The notes beneath the pieces are model-generated. The model was not told where the DNA came from. It did not search any database and saw only the letters and a program-made list of their open reading frames with translations. Below, in pieces: positions 9,841 to 21,803 of a stretch of 64,000 nt of DNA. The stretch is taken from positions 8,134 to 72,133 of the forward strand of contig QZLH01000517.1 in the NCBI GenBank assembly GCA_003833135.1. The letters are read 5' to 3'. This DNA comes from Oehlia diaphana (lineage: Eukaryota > Glomeromycota > Glomeromycetes > Glomerales > Glomeraceae). Made by a program: the position numbers and the translations under genes. How positions within the stretch are numbered: position 1 is the first letter of the stretch; each line of letters opens with the position of its first letter.

Positions 9841-11075
9841 GACAAAAATATTGACCCCTGAGAATATTTCTTTCCGCTTGCAATTAATAGCATTTATCAA
9901 TCATTAAGAATATTCCGGAGCTAGCTATGAATTATTTCCGACCGAACTATTTCCGACCGAAGCGCGATATATAACGCTTACCGGGTTTTAGTAATAAGCA
10001 GTTGAGTGACAAAGCATATAAACACGCATAAGCTCCAGTGTTTTTGTAAATGCCGAGCTCAATGTGTTAGAAAAGTGGAGGTAATACTTAACCGCCCAAC
10101 ATATGCGTTGCATATTCTTCTGCTTTGACTTTAACATGAATGAGTTCAGAAGAAGTGAATTGGAATTGCAAAGTATTTAAAAAAAGCAGTATAATTTTAT
10201 GTTTAATGAGATATATTAATAATTCTAATTTTTTATTGACTGTTATTCAACTTGAACATATTACTTTCACTTCTGTTATTAATCAAGCAATAGAAAAAGA
10301 ACTTTGGATAGAGGAGTGGATCAAGTATCTATAATTCAAGGCAACAAAGATTTCTATATCTCTCCCGAAGTGATCCAAGAAATTACTCATTGAACAGGAT
10401 GAGCTTCCCTGAATAGTGAGTGACATTATATTAAGAGATACGTTTTCCCTCGGACGCGTGGAGAGTGAATAGACTATAGTCTAATAATAGTGATTATAAG
10501 GTTGACCTCTTAAATTTCAGGTGCCATAAATGTTATTATTATATTTAAATATTTGAAGAACAACTTATTTTTAATAAAATATTATGTTTGCAAAAAAAGT
10601 TTTATAATTCGAACCTCTATTATAATAACTATTTTTTAAAATTACATAATTAACAATATTGCTTTACTATTTATGTTTCTTTGTTCTGAAGCGTAGCAGA
10701 AAAACTTTCTACGTACAGACAATGTCCCGAGTGTAATGACCAATCAAATTTAAAGATAATTATATAATAAATGTAATTTAAAGACCGTTACCTTGTACTA
10801 TTATACTATTATACTGCTTTTCATGCTATTTTATCATTATTATTTTTGTTAGCAATTTAATTACGCAAAAATTTTGTCCAGATAAAATAATATCTGTAAA
10901 TCTGAGTTATTCCTAATTTTCACATTTATAATTCAATTTTGCATACTGTAAAAATTAATTTTCATACATATTTATTTTTTATACTTAAATAAAACTTAAT
11001 ATTGATTATTGAATAAGAAATGCTGATTACTAACAATTAAATTATTTCTTGCTTCATTTTTTCTGTGCAGCAGAA
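9841..11075. other. AT-rich intergenic region
   Basis: No gene supported. A 14-base word (TATTTCCGACCGAA-like) occurs twice at about 9932-9960. A 64-codon frame at 10140-10334 has no recognisable features and is not called. Confidence 0.4.
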
Positions 11076-12938
11076 TCATTTTGCTTCATTTTTTTGTGCA
11101 TTTTGTGCATTTTGTACAATTACTTCACTTATTGCTTCATTTTTTTCACTATTTAGTTGTGTAGTTGACGGAATTAAAAGAATTTCTTTATCATTATTAC
11201 TATCTTTTTCTGATGGAATATGTAATATTTCATTATCATTATTATTATCTTTTTCTGATGAAATATGTAATATTTTATCATCTTTTATATTTTGAGAAGT
11301 TGATGGTTTTCCATCTTGTTTTTTTATATGCTTTTTCCGTTTATAAAGAAAGCAACTTACAAGTGTTACTGCAATACCAATTGTAGAACCTATAATTGCA
11401 CCGATTATAATACCTGCTTTTCCGGAATCTGGTGGTGGTAATATACTTGTACCTGGCGGAATTGGACTTGTTTTTGAAGTTGTAATATTATTTTTTTCCA
11501 AATCAAAAGATGTTTTCCAAATATATTCATTATCATTACTAATATCAAGCAATAATATATCTTTATCAGTTTCTTGTGTATAACCTTTACCTTTAAAGAT
11601 AAATATAATTCAAAAAAATATGTATTATTTTACATTAGCAAAAAATAATAAAAAAGTTAAACAAATTATATTTACTATATTTACCAAAAGTTATAACCAT
11701 ATAATTTTCAATTAACACTGATTTATGAAAAGCACGAGTTGGTGGCATTTTCCCAACTTTTGGAATATACCAATTAAAATTACTTGTATTTAAAACATAA
11801 AGTGAATTTTCCGGATTTATACTTTGTAAAAGGGTTGGGCCGTATCCTCCATAAATAATTATTTTTTGATTATCTAAACCTATTAATAATATAAAAAAAA
11901 AGAATAATTTTAAAAATATTTCAGAAAAAAAAAGTATAATATTATAATAAATATTTACTGAGAACACTTGAAATTGAATATCTTGCGGAAGGTATTGAAC
12001 CATAAGTTTTCTAAAAAAAAAAGAAAAATTAAAATATAAATTATTATTACATTAATAAAATTATGTAAGATAAGAACTTTTGTTACCTGTGTAGTCCAAG
12101 TATCATTTATTGTATTATAAAGATATACCTTGTAATAATAGTAATATATCATAAATATAATTGATTTCTAAAATATATTATATGTAAAGATCAGTTTTAC
12201 CTCATTGAGTGCGAACACTCCAACATCTTCGTTATAACCACCTAATAAAATAAAATAACAAATTATATTATTTCTATATATGAAACAAATTTATAATAAT
12301 TATTACATACCAATATAAATAATATTTTTATTTGGTAAAAACACGGCACCATACTCAACTCTTGAAATAGGTGCATTTATTGAGCTAACATTTTTCCAAC
12401 TTAAATTTATTGAATCTAAGATAAACATATCATTTGTATAAATATTAAGTTCCTTTGAATGACCACCAAATAAATAAATCAATCCATTATAGTCAATTAC
12501 AGGAGTTATAGATACTTTTCCATTTGGTGGTGTACCGGTTACCATTGGAGTCAACAATACATTATTTTGAGTATCAAATGTATAAACCAAATTATTTAAA
12601 CTTTCATTATTTAAACCTATGCCACCATATAGAAATAAAGTTTTGTTATTTGCACCTCCTTTGGTAGCTGCGGCATACTTAAATGGTGGAATGTTATTGA
12701 TATTTGTCAAGTCATGCCATTCTAATCCATTGGTATTAAAAGAGTTAGAAACATCAAGATAAAAGAATGTTGGAGATGGTTGATATTTGCCATCTCCTGC
12801 TCCGCCAATAATATATAATTTATTATCAATTAATGTAGCGGTATGACTGTTACGTAAATCTTGAGGTTTTACTTCAACTAATAATTGAAATAAAATTATG
12901 AATATAATATAAATTAAAAAGTTGTTTAATAAACCCAT
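11076..12938 (-). CDS. Kelch-repeat single-pass membrane protein
   Basis: Six exons join in frame: 12938-12311, 12241-12201, 12128-12087, 12010-11959, 11879-11685 and 11590-11076, all with GT-AG introns. The N-terminus is a signal peptide (hydrophobic stretch after MGLLNNF). Kelch blades follow, each with a GG pair: KLYIIGGAG, TLFLYGGIG, LIYLFGGH, IYIGGYN and IIIYGGYG, giving a beta-propeller outside the cell or in the lumen. A proline-rich linker precedes one transmembrane helix (GIIIGAIIGSTIGIAVTLV) and a basic stop-transfer KRKK. The cytoplasmic tail carries three near-copies of an ILHIPSEKDxNND unit. No galactose oxidase catalytic residues were sought. The type is common in Glomeromycotina; ligand unknown. 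A T11A11 tract lies 12 bp upstream of the start. Confidence 0.85.
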
Positions 12939-13856
12939 TTTAAAAATTACTTTTTTTTTTTAAAAAAAAAAAGAGAGAGAGAAAGTTGTTCCGTATTGCA
13001 AAAAAAGTAGTTTATTTATTGTTTAGGATTCTAAATCAAATCATTAATTCAGTAATTTGGCAGAAATTTAAAAAATCATGCTATTAGACTTGCATAAAGA
13101 TCTACAGAAAATCATACTATATTTATCTTTTTATTAAATATTGTCAAGGGTTTACTCGGATGATTGAAATGTTTCCTTTTTGGTCAATTCATTTAAGAGA
13201 GTATAAATCCATATATGGTACTAATAATTGTATTCCCAATAGAAGGTTCTTTTTTTATACAATACGTATCATAAATTTAAAAAGTTATTTAAAATTTTGG
13301 TAATAATAATATTCTTATTAATTATATTATCGTTAAGACTTTATACTAATGTTTTAAAAAAGAACTTTTTTCTTTTTTGAGAATAGCAAGAACCAATTAT
13401 GAATAATAATGATAAAATTTATCACCATATTGTCTGCAACTACGATTTTGCCATCCTCCGAAATGTAATTAACAAAAATAGGAACTCGTACTATTTCATT
13501 TATAATAGCGGTTAAAATATATGACATTCAAAAATAACACTTAATTCTTTTAAATGTATTATAGGCTGTATATATATCTTTTCTCACAATAATTCTAATA
13601 TATTTATGTTTGAAAAGCTATTGTACATATTTTTATAACAATAACTTTATAATTTGTGCTATTTAAGATTGTAAAAGATAATACTGTAATATCAAGGATC
13701 TTGATGGAATGCACAAATCTTAGCTTTATTATAAGAATTATTTTTCTTGATATAATGATTGATTACATTATTTATAATTTTGTATAAACTATTCAGTTAT
13801 TATATTTGTTTAAAATATAATACTTTAACATTCTTACTTATTTGAATAAGTTTGAA
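12939..13856. promoter_or_regulatory. Upstream region of the kelch gene with a T11A11 tract
   Basis: A T-run (12951-12961) directly abuts an A-run (12962-12972) just upstream of the kelch start codon and is followed by a short GA repeat. The same T-then-A design lies upstream of several other genes in this window. The remainder to 13856 shows no gene. Confidence 0.4.
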
Positions 13857-14540
13857 TCAGTTTGATCCCATTGCTCTAAAAATCGCTTGCTGAATATCGT
13901 AAAGGTCGATGGCAACTCCTGGTCTTTGAAGAGGGGATGAATATTGAGGATGTAAAGGTACTGATGACAGTGGTTGAGAACAACCAGAAAAGATACAGTT
14001 GCAATCGATTGTTATCCACTTTATGTGTGAACCGGTGCAAAAATCACTTCTTGTCCATTTGAATATACAAAACCAAATTCGATCTGAAAGTGACAATAAT
14101 GTAAGTTAAGTAGTTAACAGTTAAACAAGCAAAAGAAGTACAATTGTAAAAATACACATCTTACCTCTTCGATCGCTTCAAATTGTATTCGGATCTTGTT
14201 GAAGGGAAGCAGTTCGGCAAAATTTCAAGCACTGCCAAGAATATAAAAGAACAGATGAAGAATGAATTATAATAATGACATCCTCACAACAATTCGGTAA
14301 AAATCAATGATCATTTACTTTATCAATCGCGTGCCGAAGTGTTTCTGATGAAGCAGCTTCGAGAATAATAGTTGACCACGGGTTCCCTAAAAAATTAATA
14401 AATTCACAATGAATCCATCTTCTTCATATTTAACAAATTAGTAATAATATTGACAAATCATGCAAATGTTTCTATCACTGCATTCCGTGCGTTCCCTGTA
14501 GGTATTAGACGGCTGGGTATATAACATGCAAACCTGGATG
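13857..14540 (-). pseudogene. Decayed multi-exon gene, possibly Uma2/PD-(D/E)XK-like
   Basis: Coding-like segments on the minus strand are separated by intron-like spacers. Near 14315-14390, after TTTTTTAG, a segment reads NPWSTIILEAASSETLRHAI. At about 14163-14222 another reads FAELLPFNKIRIQFEAIEE and splices (GTAAGA to TTTCAG) to IEFGFVYSNGQEVIFAPVHT, then hits TAA. The coding look resumes in a shifted frame and ends at 13857 with IDLYDIQQAIFRAMGSN. The P-T/S-x-x-x-E-x-A-x-SE pattern recalls the Uma2-like nuclease family expanded in these fungi; this is a weak resemblance. Frame breaks make it a likely pseudogene. Confidence 0.35.
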
Positions 14541-15579
14541 CAATAAAGTTAGTTTCAGAACAATAAAATATGTGCACAAACTAAATGCTTAAAAGAACTT
14601 AACTTTTTGTCCCCCTCCCCAGTTGTCGTCATTTGTGACGAATTGACAGCATTCTTAAACCGTCAACTAAAAGAAGTATGCGTTGTTTCGTGTTCACCGG
14701 TAGGTAACTCAATAAGATAGAATTACAGTACCGTTTCGAAAGGAAAAAAACCTTCTCGCCTTGATTTTATCAATACATCTTGCGAACTGCTTAAAATTTA
14801 CATCTCTTTCTAAGATTAAAGGCAGATAAATCAAACTTTGGCAAAAAGAAAAATTTAAGAAGTAAGTTCTAATGTTTACATTTCTTCTTTATCATTTAGA
14901 GAACCTAAAGAATCTTTACTATTCCACCACTCCTTCTCCTTTTCTTTAGCTTCATTCCCCTTCACTTCTGTGTCTCCCATACAAGTATCTATGTTTGTCC
15001 AAATTACTAGGTTTTTTCTTTCAGTAACAGGGGGGGAGCTGTTTCTGACCGTTATTATTTATATTTTGCTTTATATTTTATGCGTAACTATTAATCTTTT
15101 AAGTATTACTTCATCTATATGTGAATAGAATTCACAGATTCATAATGTTAGTACAGAGACTTTTACATTATCACTCAATGCGTTTGTAGTATGATATTTA
15201 AAGCATCAACTACAGAACGTGTCGGTAATTCTACATATAAGTTGGATTTTTCAGATTCGTGAAGCGAATCCCAATTATTTTACAATGGATAAAGAATTTT
15301 CTCTGAGGGAAAATGTTTTGCCTTCGATCACGTCAGTTAGTAGTTGATCGTTCCCTCAGGGAACGATTTTGCCGTCGATGGCATAGAGTTACTTTATTTG
15401 GAACAATCCTGCGAAATCACCAAGAAACGCAATTGCGGTCCGGTTGACAATTTTGTACTATTCCTAATAGCTCAGCTATTTTGATTTGGCTTTATACAGG
15501 TTCGTAATATTGCTTAGTTCTCGTCCTTTTTTGTTCAAAAAACTATCTTCGTAACTGATCATTTTTATTTTTTCGCAGA
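14541..15579. other. Gene-poor region with short imperfect repeats
   Basis: No gene is supported. A roughly 25-bp word beginning CTGAGGGAA/CTCAGGGAA and ending TTTTGCC-TCGAT appears twice (about 15303-15330 and 15352-15384), the second copy within a GTTCCCTCAGGGAAC palindrome. A minus-strand open frame of about 60 codons ends near 14876 (acidic/lysine-rich); its status is unclear. Confidence 0.35.
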
Positions 15580-15744
15580 ATGCTACATAATGTAAATACG
15601 AAAGAAGGCATTGTACCCGGTGAAGATTACGGCTATCTCCAATATACACTGAAACACTTTGGTATCTGGTGTCTTGTCAATGTGACAACCAATAATTTCC
15701 GAACAAATTACTTAAGAATTCTTCTTCAAGCACATGATGAATAA
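15580..15744 (+). CDS. Small hypothetical ORF (54 aa) next to a splice-acceptor-like site
   Basis: An open frame runs from ATG 15580 to TAA 15744. It contains VPGEDYGYLQYTLKHFGIW and has coding-like composition, unlike the surrounding A/T sequence. TTTTTCGCAG immediately before it looks like a 3' splice site, so it could be the terminal exon or relic of a longer gene. No upstream exon could be joined and no domain is recognised. Function unknown. Confidence 0.25.
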   Translation: MLHNVNTKEGIVPGEDYGYLQYTLKHFGIWCLVNVTTNNFRTNYLRILLQAHDE

Positions 15745-17190
15745 TGTCTCACAGGTCATGATCTCACAGTTAGCTACTTTTTTGCGTTCTAGTCATAGTT
15801 AGTTACAACCCTTTGAATCATAAAGTCAAGAAACAAGCATAGCAGATTATTGGTATCAAAGCGTTTTCTGTCATGTTTATGAAAAAGAATGAACCCTGTA
15901 TGCCCAAATTCCATCGCTACCTTGACCACTCTTGTAGAACGTATTCTTTCTCGGAATAACTAGTTGTAAATAATAATGATAATTTAGTAGTCAGCTTTCA
16001 CAACAAGAGAAAATTTGTTGATGGTAAGACAAAGTCACCAACTAGTTGAATAAAAATAGTGTGAATTTCTTTTGATTGAATGTAGAATGTAAAAAAAGCA
16101 GTTATATGTTATTAAATGCGTCATAAATCTTGAAACCCATCTTGTTGAACCATTTGAGTTGACCAGTCCTCATGATTTTTCATGGTCATAACCGAATACT
16201 ACATTAACTACAAAATAATATAACAATGATTATAAGCCGACGCATGGTAAATATTTTTTTAGTTACGCCAGTGCTACAATGTTGGAGAGTTTTTAGGCCG
16301 GAAAGTGGCAACACATAAGAACAATTCTTCTCACAAAAGATTTAAAATAGATTGATTCAACATTTGTTCGTTTTGATAGTGAGTAGGCCAGTACTTTTAT
16401 TCTAATCAATTCGATTTTTTTTTCCACAAAACTAGGATATGTAATACATTTATGTAATAATACGAACAACTAATCCACATTTTATTGTTGGGAACAAACG
16501 AAAAGAAATGCTTTTGTTGATACAATGAATCAAAGCAGAAAAACTAATACAATGATTATTATTATAATTATTTGAACTCTTAAAATTTTTCATTATTTTT
16601 TTATTTTTTATAAAATTCTATAAATTTTCGGTCAGCGTCAAAAACAAATCCTTTTTACTTCATTAGTTTATTTTTTTATAACTTAATAATTTATTTAAAA
16701 AACGAATCATTTTTTACATTTTTTATTTACTTAATTATATTTCCATTTATAAATCCAAGCGGAAATAAGAAAAAAAAATTGTTAACGAATAATTTGTTCT
16801 TGAAACACGTGAACATTTTGTAAATTAAACTTCACATTTCTAGTGATAATTATGCGGATTAAGGAAAGAACTTGTTTTATTATTACTTCAGGAAAAATAG
16901 GTTGGAAAGAACCAATTAAATAATGTTTCCCACTATGCTAATTTAAAGAAAAAAAACTTGATATTGAATAACTCATTGATTATAATAGGTTAAGCTGCTG
17001 GCGTGATGCAGCAAGCAAAAAATTTTATAAAAAATGTCCTTCACTTAGTTTCACAGATAATAGTAGTTATTATTATTAAAATGGATTTTAAATCCAAAGT
17101 ATCTATTTTATATCAATTTTCTAAAAATTTTTATTTATTTAATATCATATATCCATTAAATTTGAATCTTTTTTTCCTTAAATTATTTTA
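15745..17190. other. Gene-free region
   Basis: Nothing beyond scattered A/T runs was recognised. A 62-codon frame at 17003-17191 is low complexity and unsupported. Confidence 0.4.
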
Positions 17191-18990
17191 AATTATAGCT
17201 ATAAAAAAAGTAATATTACAGAATAGCTACTAAAATATAATAATTGATTTATTAAAATAAATGGCTAATTTAAAACTATATGTCTATAACTTTCTAAATA
17301 TCTTAAAATATAAAATGGTTTTTTTTTATTTTAGTAAAATTAATAAATTAATTGTTATTACCAATATACAGTAAATAATTATATATTAATTATCAAATAA
17401 CTTATATATACTATTTTCTTATTATTAGGAAATTTTATAACTGATCTGAAATTATAACCTTTTAAATATTAAAAATAATTTATTATGTAAAAATTTAATT
17501 ACTACTGCTTATTTTTATTATAATTTATTAAAAATATTAATCAAAATACCACTTAAAAATAAATATTATATAATATTTTATATTAAAATTTAATAAATTA
17601 ATTACAAATTTATTTTATTATTTAAAACTTTTAAATTTTTAAAACTTTAAATTTTCAAATTAAATTATTTTTTAAAAAAAAAATTACTTATAAAGTTATT
17701 TATTTAAATCTTTACAATTAATTTCATTAAAATTTTAATATAAATTTATGTAATTTTAGCAGTTTTTTCAGTTTATTATCATTAATATAGTTTTAATATT
17801 TTAGTATTACTATTTTGTTATAGTTTTATCAAGTTTTACCTTTTTGCCATTATACCAATTTGCCAAAATCTGCTAATTTTCTAATACTTACTAGTTATTT
17901 AAAATTAAAAATTAAAAAAATATTAGTACTTCAATTATTATTTAATAATAAATGTAAACTTATTTTATACAAATTTAAATTTATAAATATTTATATTAAG
18001 TTATACAAATTTAATTTTATGTGTCTTTATAATATTAATAATTTGACAATTTAGCTTTTACTTTTTTTTTCAAAAATTTTATATGTAAAATTTTTATTTA
18101 ATTGTTAAAAATTCTTATTCAGCATAATAATAATATAAAAGAATTTTTTTTTTAAGATTTAATAAAAACTAATCTTGCTGAGATATAAAAACCATTTTTA
18201 TCATACCTAATTTGTAATTTATCAAAAAAATTTAATATATAAAAAATATTATTATTTTAAAATTTATTAAAATTATTACAAAAAAATGATTACCTACTAT
18301 TATTTAAATAAAAATATATAAAATTTTTAAATTTAAAAATATTTTAAATAAAATTAATTTTTTATATATTGGTAAGTATAAGATAACTAATATAAGATAT
18401 TTTTATTAAATATTTTCTTTTATTTTAATAGTAATATAAATAAATAGTACTTATAAATTTAATTAATTTTTTAATTTAAATTAATAATTGTTTTACTTTT
18501 TAATAAAAAAAACTATTATTAATTTATTTAGTTTATTAAAAATTAATTATATTAAAAATATTAGTACAAATTAGTAATAATTATATATAAGTAAAAATTA
18601 ATAATTTTAATATGGTAATACCAAAAATATATAGTTACAATGTTAGTATATTTTATTTTTATTTAAATTACAGAATTCTTAGAATTCTTTTAAAACAATT
18701 AATATTACTAATATTTTAAGTTATTATAATTCTACAATCCTGTAATTTATCTTTTTTTCTTTAGTAAATATTACAATTTTAAGTTTTGCAGTACTGTATT
18801 TCATGGACAAATATTAAAATATAACTTAATTTTAATTGCAAATTATAATTGCTATATACTTTTTACAAAAAATAAAACTAAAGTGTAAAACAATTGTTTT
18901 TTTAGAAAAATTTGTTTCATATTAATTTTAATTTGTTATTTGATTATATACATGAATTATTTTAAAAATGTTACAATTTTTTTTTTATAT
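17191..18990. other. Extreme A/T desert
   Basis: About 1.8 kb is composed almost entirely of A and T with only isolated G or C bases and no tandem unit. Open frames here, such as 17860-18054, follow from base composition. It marks the border between the repeat-rich left part and the conserved gene block that starts with ETR1. Confidence 0.7.
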
Positions 18991-19011
18991 TTAATCATCC
19001 AAATAAGTCAG

Positions 19012-20512
19012 TCAATATTGCATTTTTAATATTTGCTTTTTTCCATGAAATCCAACACCAGATTTATCCAAAGCACTCAAAAACTTATTTTTTAAAGATT
19101 CATCACTTTCACTTTGATTTCCCCAAAGAACTTCTTCAAAAGCAATATCAGCCGGACTTTCTTTTTTAAATTTCATTAATTTGATAACTTCATTTAACAT
19201 TTCACCTTTTTCTTCTCTTGAATGAGTTTGGTTCCACTTTGACATCCAAAATCCTAAAAATTTAATATCTTTAAATATTAAATGTGATGCTGGAACAAAA
19301 AATGGCTGTCTTGACATAGCTCCGTATGTTACATGAGTTCCAGATTGACTAAATAAAACCAATAAATCAATATAACAAATAATTGAATAATCAAGTAAAT
19401 AAGTAAAAAAAATAAAAATTATTATTACCCAAGAAATTTTGCCATTTCTGTTGCTACTTCTCCACCAACACAATTAAGTCCTAATTTGATAATATTGCCA
19501 CCTGTCCATTCCTTTATCGAATCTTTGGCTTTATAATTTCTTAACTCTTGATCAGTAATTATATGAGTTGCACCAAGTGATTTTAGATGCGTTTTTAAAT
19601 TTTCAATATCAGGTCTAAAAGATGAGTTGAATCTTCACTAAATAGTTTTCTAATCGATATAAACATTTTTTTTTATTACCTGTCTCGAACAATGTTAATT
19701 GTGTTTATGCCCCATGATTTAGCAATCTGAATTACAGATTGACCAACGCTGCTGTTAGCCCCACATTGGATCACAAAATCACCTATTTTGATTCATAAAA
19801 TTTATATTATATAATATAAATAATCACATTAAAAAATAAGAAATTACCTTTTTTTAGCGTAACAAAATCCTTTAACATGCGATATGCGGTACAAGGATTT
19901 ACTGATAAAGTTGCGGCTTGAATTAATCCAATTTCCTTATTATTGAAACGTATTACATCATTTGGAGTTGTTGCAGCATGTGTACGCCAAGTACCTATAT
20001 TTAATTTAAAGAAATAAATATTTACTCTTATATTTATTTAGTAATATACTAGATAAAAACTAAAAGATAATTACCGAATCCAGATCTTCCCATGATAACC
20101 CAATCACCAACATTTAAATCTTTAATTTGTTCTCCAACAGCGATTACTTCTGCTACACCTTCATTCCCTCCAACTGCTAATTCTTTATGTTCTCCATCGG
20201 GTAAAATACCTAATTCCTTAGTGAAAGTAGGTTTTGCTGGGTAGACACCTTCAATTTGATTAATATCAGCTGGATTAATAGGAGAAGCAAGAAAACGTAT
20301 ATGCAAAGTTGTGGGAGTTAAAGGCGGTAATTCATGTGTATGAGCTCTGTATTGATTTTGTTCAAGATTAATTAATTATAAACTTGGGAATTTAAATAAT
20401 GAATATTTTTACTTTACCTGAGAACATCCTTCGGATTTCCATATTTTTCAAAAACTATCGCTCTTGCTTTTGGAGATACATATGAAGATAAAAACCTGTA
20501 TCGCGATAGCAT
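19012..20512 (-). CDS. ETR1: Mitochondrial trans-2-enoyl-thioester reductase (MECR/Etr1)
   Basis: It reduces trans-2-enoyl-ACP with NADPH in the last step of mitochondrial type II fatty-acid synthesis. Six exons (20512-20418, 20346-20075, 19994-19848, 19782-19680, 19614-19429, 19348-19012) join in frame to 379 codons, the usual length. The N-terminus [18 protein letters not shown] is basic and hydroxylated like a mitochondrial presequence. Landmarks are [16 protein letters not shown] and GNEGVAEV (GroES-like fold), GFGTWRTH, and the Rossmann segment [15 protein letters not shown]. The medium-chain dehydrogenase zinc ligands are absent, as in this subfamily. It is divergent from RRP36, 186 bp away. 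HTD2, which acts one step earlier in the pathway, lies at 44.3 kb. Confidence 0.93.
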
Positions 20513-20698
20513 ATTATCGTATTAACAGTTAAGGAAAAAAATTATCAATCGAAAGAAATGTATATCGACTAATGTAGTACAATCATGACGTGGAGATCGC
20601 CTATATTAGTTTAATCTACTGGGGCAAATTCATATTGGTATTTAAAATAATTGAATAATTGAAAAAAAAAAAAAAAATCGTTCTTTGCTTGTTTAAAT
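20513..20698. promoter_or_regulatory. Shared ETR1/RRP36 divergent promoter
   Basis: The 186 bp separate two start codons pointing away from each other, so both promoters must lie here or within the genes. It contains an A-run of about 16 at 20661-20676, close to the RRP36 start. Confidence 0.5.
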
Positions 20699-21803
20699 AT
20701 GAATCAAATAGAAACAAAAAAAGGTAAGAAAAAAGAGGAGTTAACACGAAGAAATAATGATTCTTTCTTTGAAGAAGATATCGATGCTTCTAATGATGAT
20801 AATGATTCTGAAAGTGAGAAAAGTTCAGAAGAGGATGAGAATACAGAAGAGGAAACGAGTTCAGAAGATAATAATTCAGAGATAAATGTGATAAATGCAA
20901 AAGGTTCAAAAAAACGAAGAAATAAGCATGCGTAAATAAAAAAAAATTTTTAGTTCTATCTCATTCGAATTTTAATTATAAATTTTTTAATTATTTTTCT
21001 TATTTTCATAGACCAATGGAAATGTCTTCTAAGAGGCCTGTTAGTAGGTTCAGGCAAATAGTAGAAATTCCTAAATCTGTAAATATTTTAAATATTTTAT
21101 TTTTAAATTTTTTCAATAATAATTATAATAATAATAAATAATAATAATTTTCTTTTTCTTAAACAAAAATAAAAAAAATAAATAAAGATGAAACAAAAGA
21201 GAGACCCAAGATTTGATAGTTTATCAGGAAAGTTTAATGAGGATTTATATGAAAAATCATATTCATTTTTAAATGAATATAAAAAGTCAGAAATTGAACA
21301 AATAAAAAGTCAAATTAGTAAGGAAAAAGATCCTGTTGAGAAATCTAGATTGCAACAGTTATTAAGTAAATTAGTGAGTTTAATCAATATTTTTATTATA
21401 TATAATACTAAAAATGCTGAAATTAAAACTTAAATTTATTTATTTGTATTTTATTTAGCAATCAAAACTTGCAAATGAAAAAAATATTAAACGTAAAAAA
21501 GAATTAAAGCATGAAAGAAAGAAAAGAGAATTGGAACTTGTTTATAAAGGGAAGAACCCATTTTATTACAAGAAATGTAAGAATTACTATGTTTTACAAT
21601 ATTTTATTTATTTATTTGAAATATTTTTAATAATTATTTTTTTAATTTTAGCTGACGTGAAAAAATTAGAACTCATTGATAAGTTTAGTAAATTACAAGA
21701 GTCAGATCCTAAAGTATTAGAAAAGGTCATAGAGAAACGCAGAAAAAAGAATGCTTCAATAAAACATAAATATATACCATTCAAAAGAAGAAAATTTGAT
21801 TAA
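20699..21803 (+). CDS. RRP36: rRNA processing protein Rrp36
   Basis: It is an SSU-processome factor needed for early cleavages that yield 18S rRNA in the nucleolus. Five exons (20699-20931, 21012-21078, 21188-21373, 21459-21576, 21652-21803) join to 251 codons. An acidic N-terminal tail rich in Glu, Asp and Ser comes first, then the family block MEMSSKRPVSRFRQ, then RDPRFDSLSGKFNEDLYEKS, then KRKKELKHERKKRELELVYK with NPFYYKK, then EKRRKKNASIKHKYIPFKRR at the C-terminus. All are hallmark stretches of the family. The exon 3 acceptor is weak (pyrimidine-poor) and gives a junction S-MKQKRDPRF. Confidence 0.93.

Noticed and set aside
10140..10334. 64-codon frame
   Set aside because: No domain, splice context or composition bias supports it.
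17860..18054. 64-codon frame in the A/T desert
   Set aside because: Composed of Lys, Asn, Ile, Leu, Phe and Tyr as expected from pure A/T sequence.
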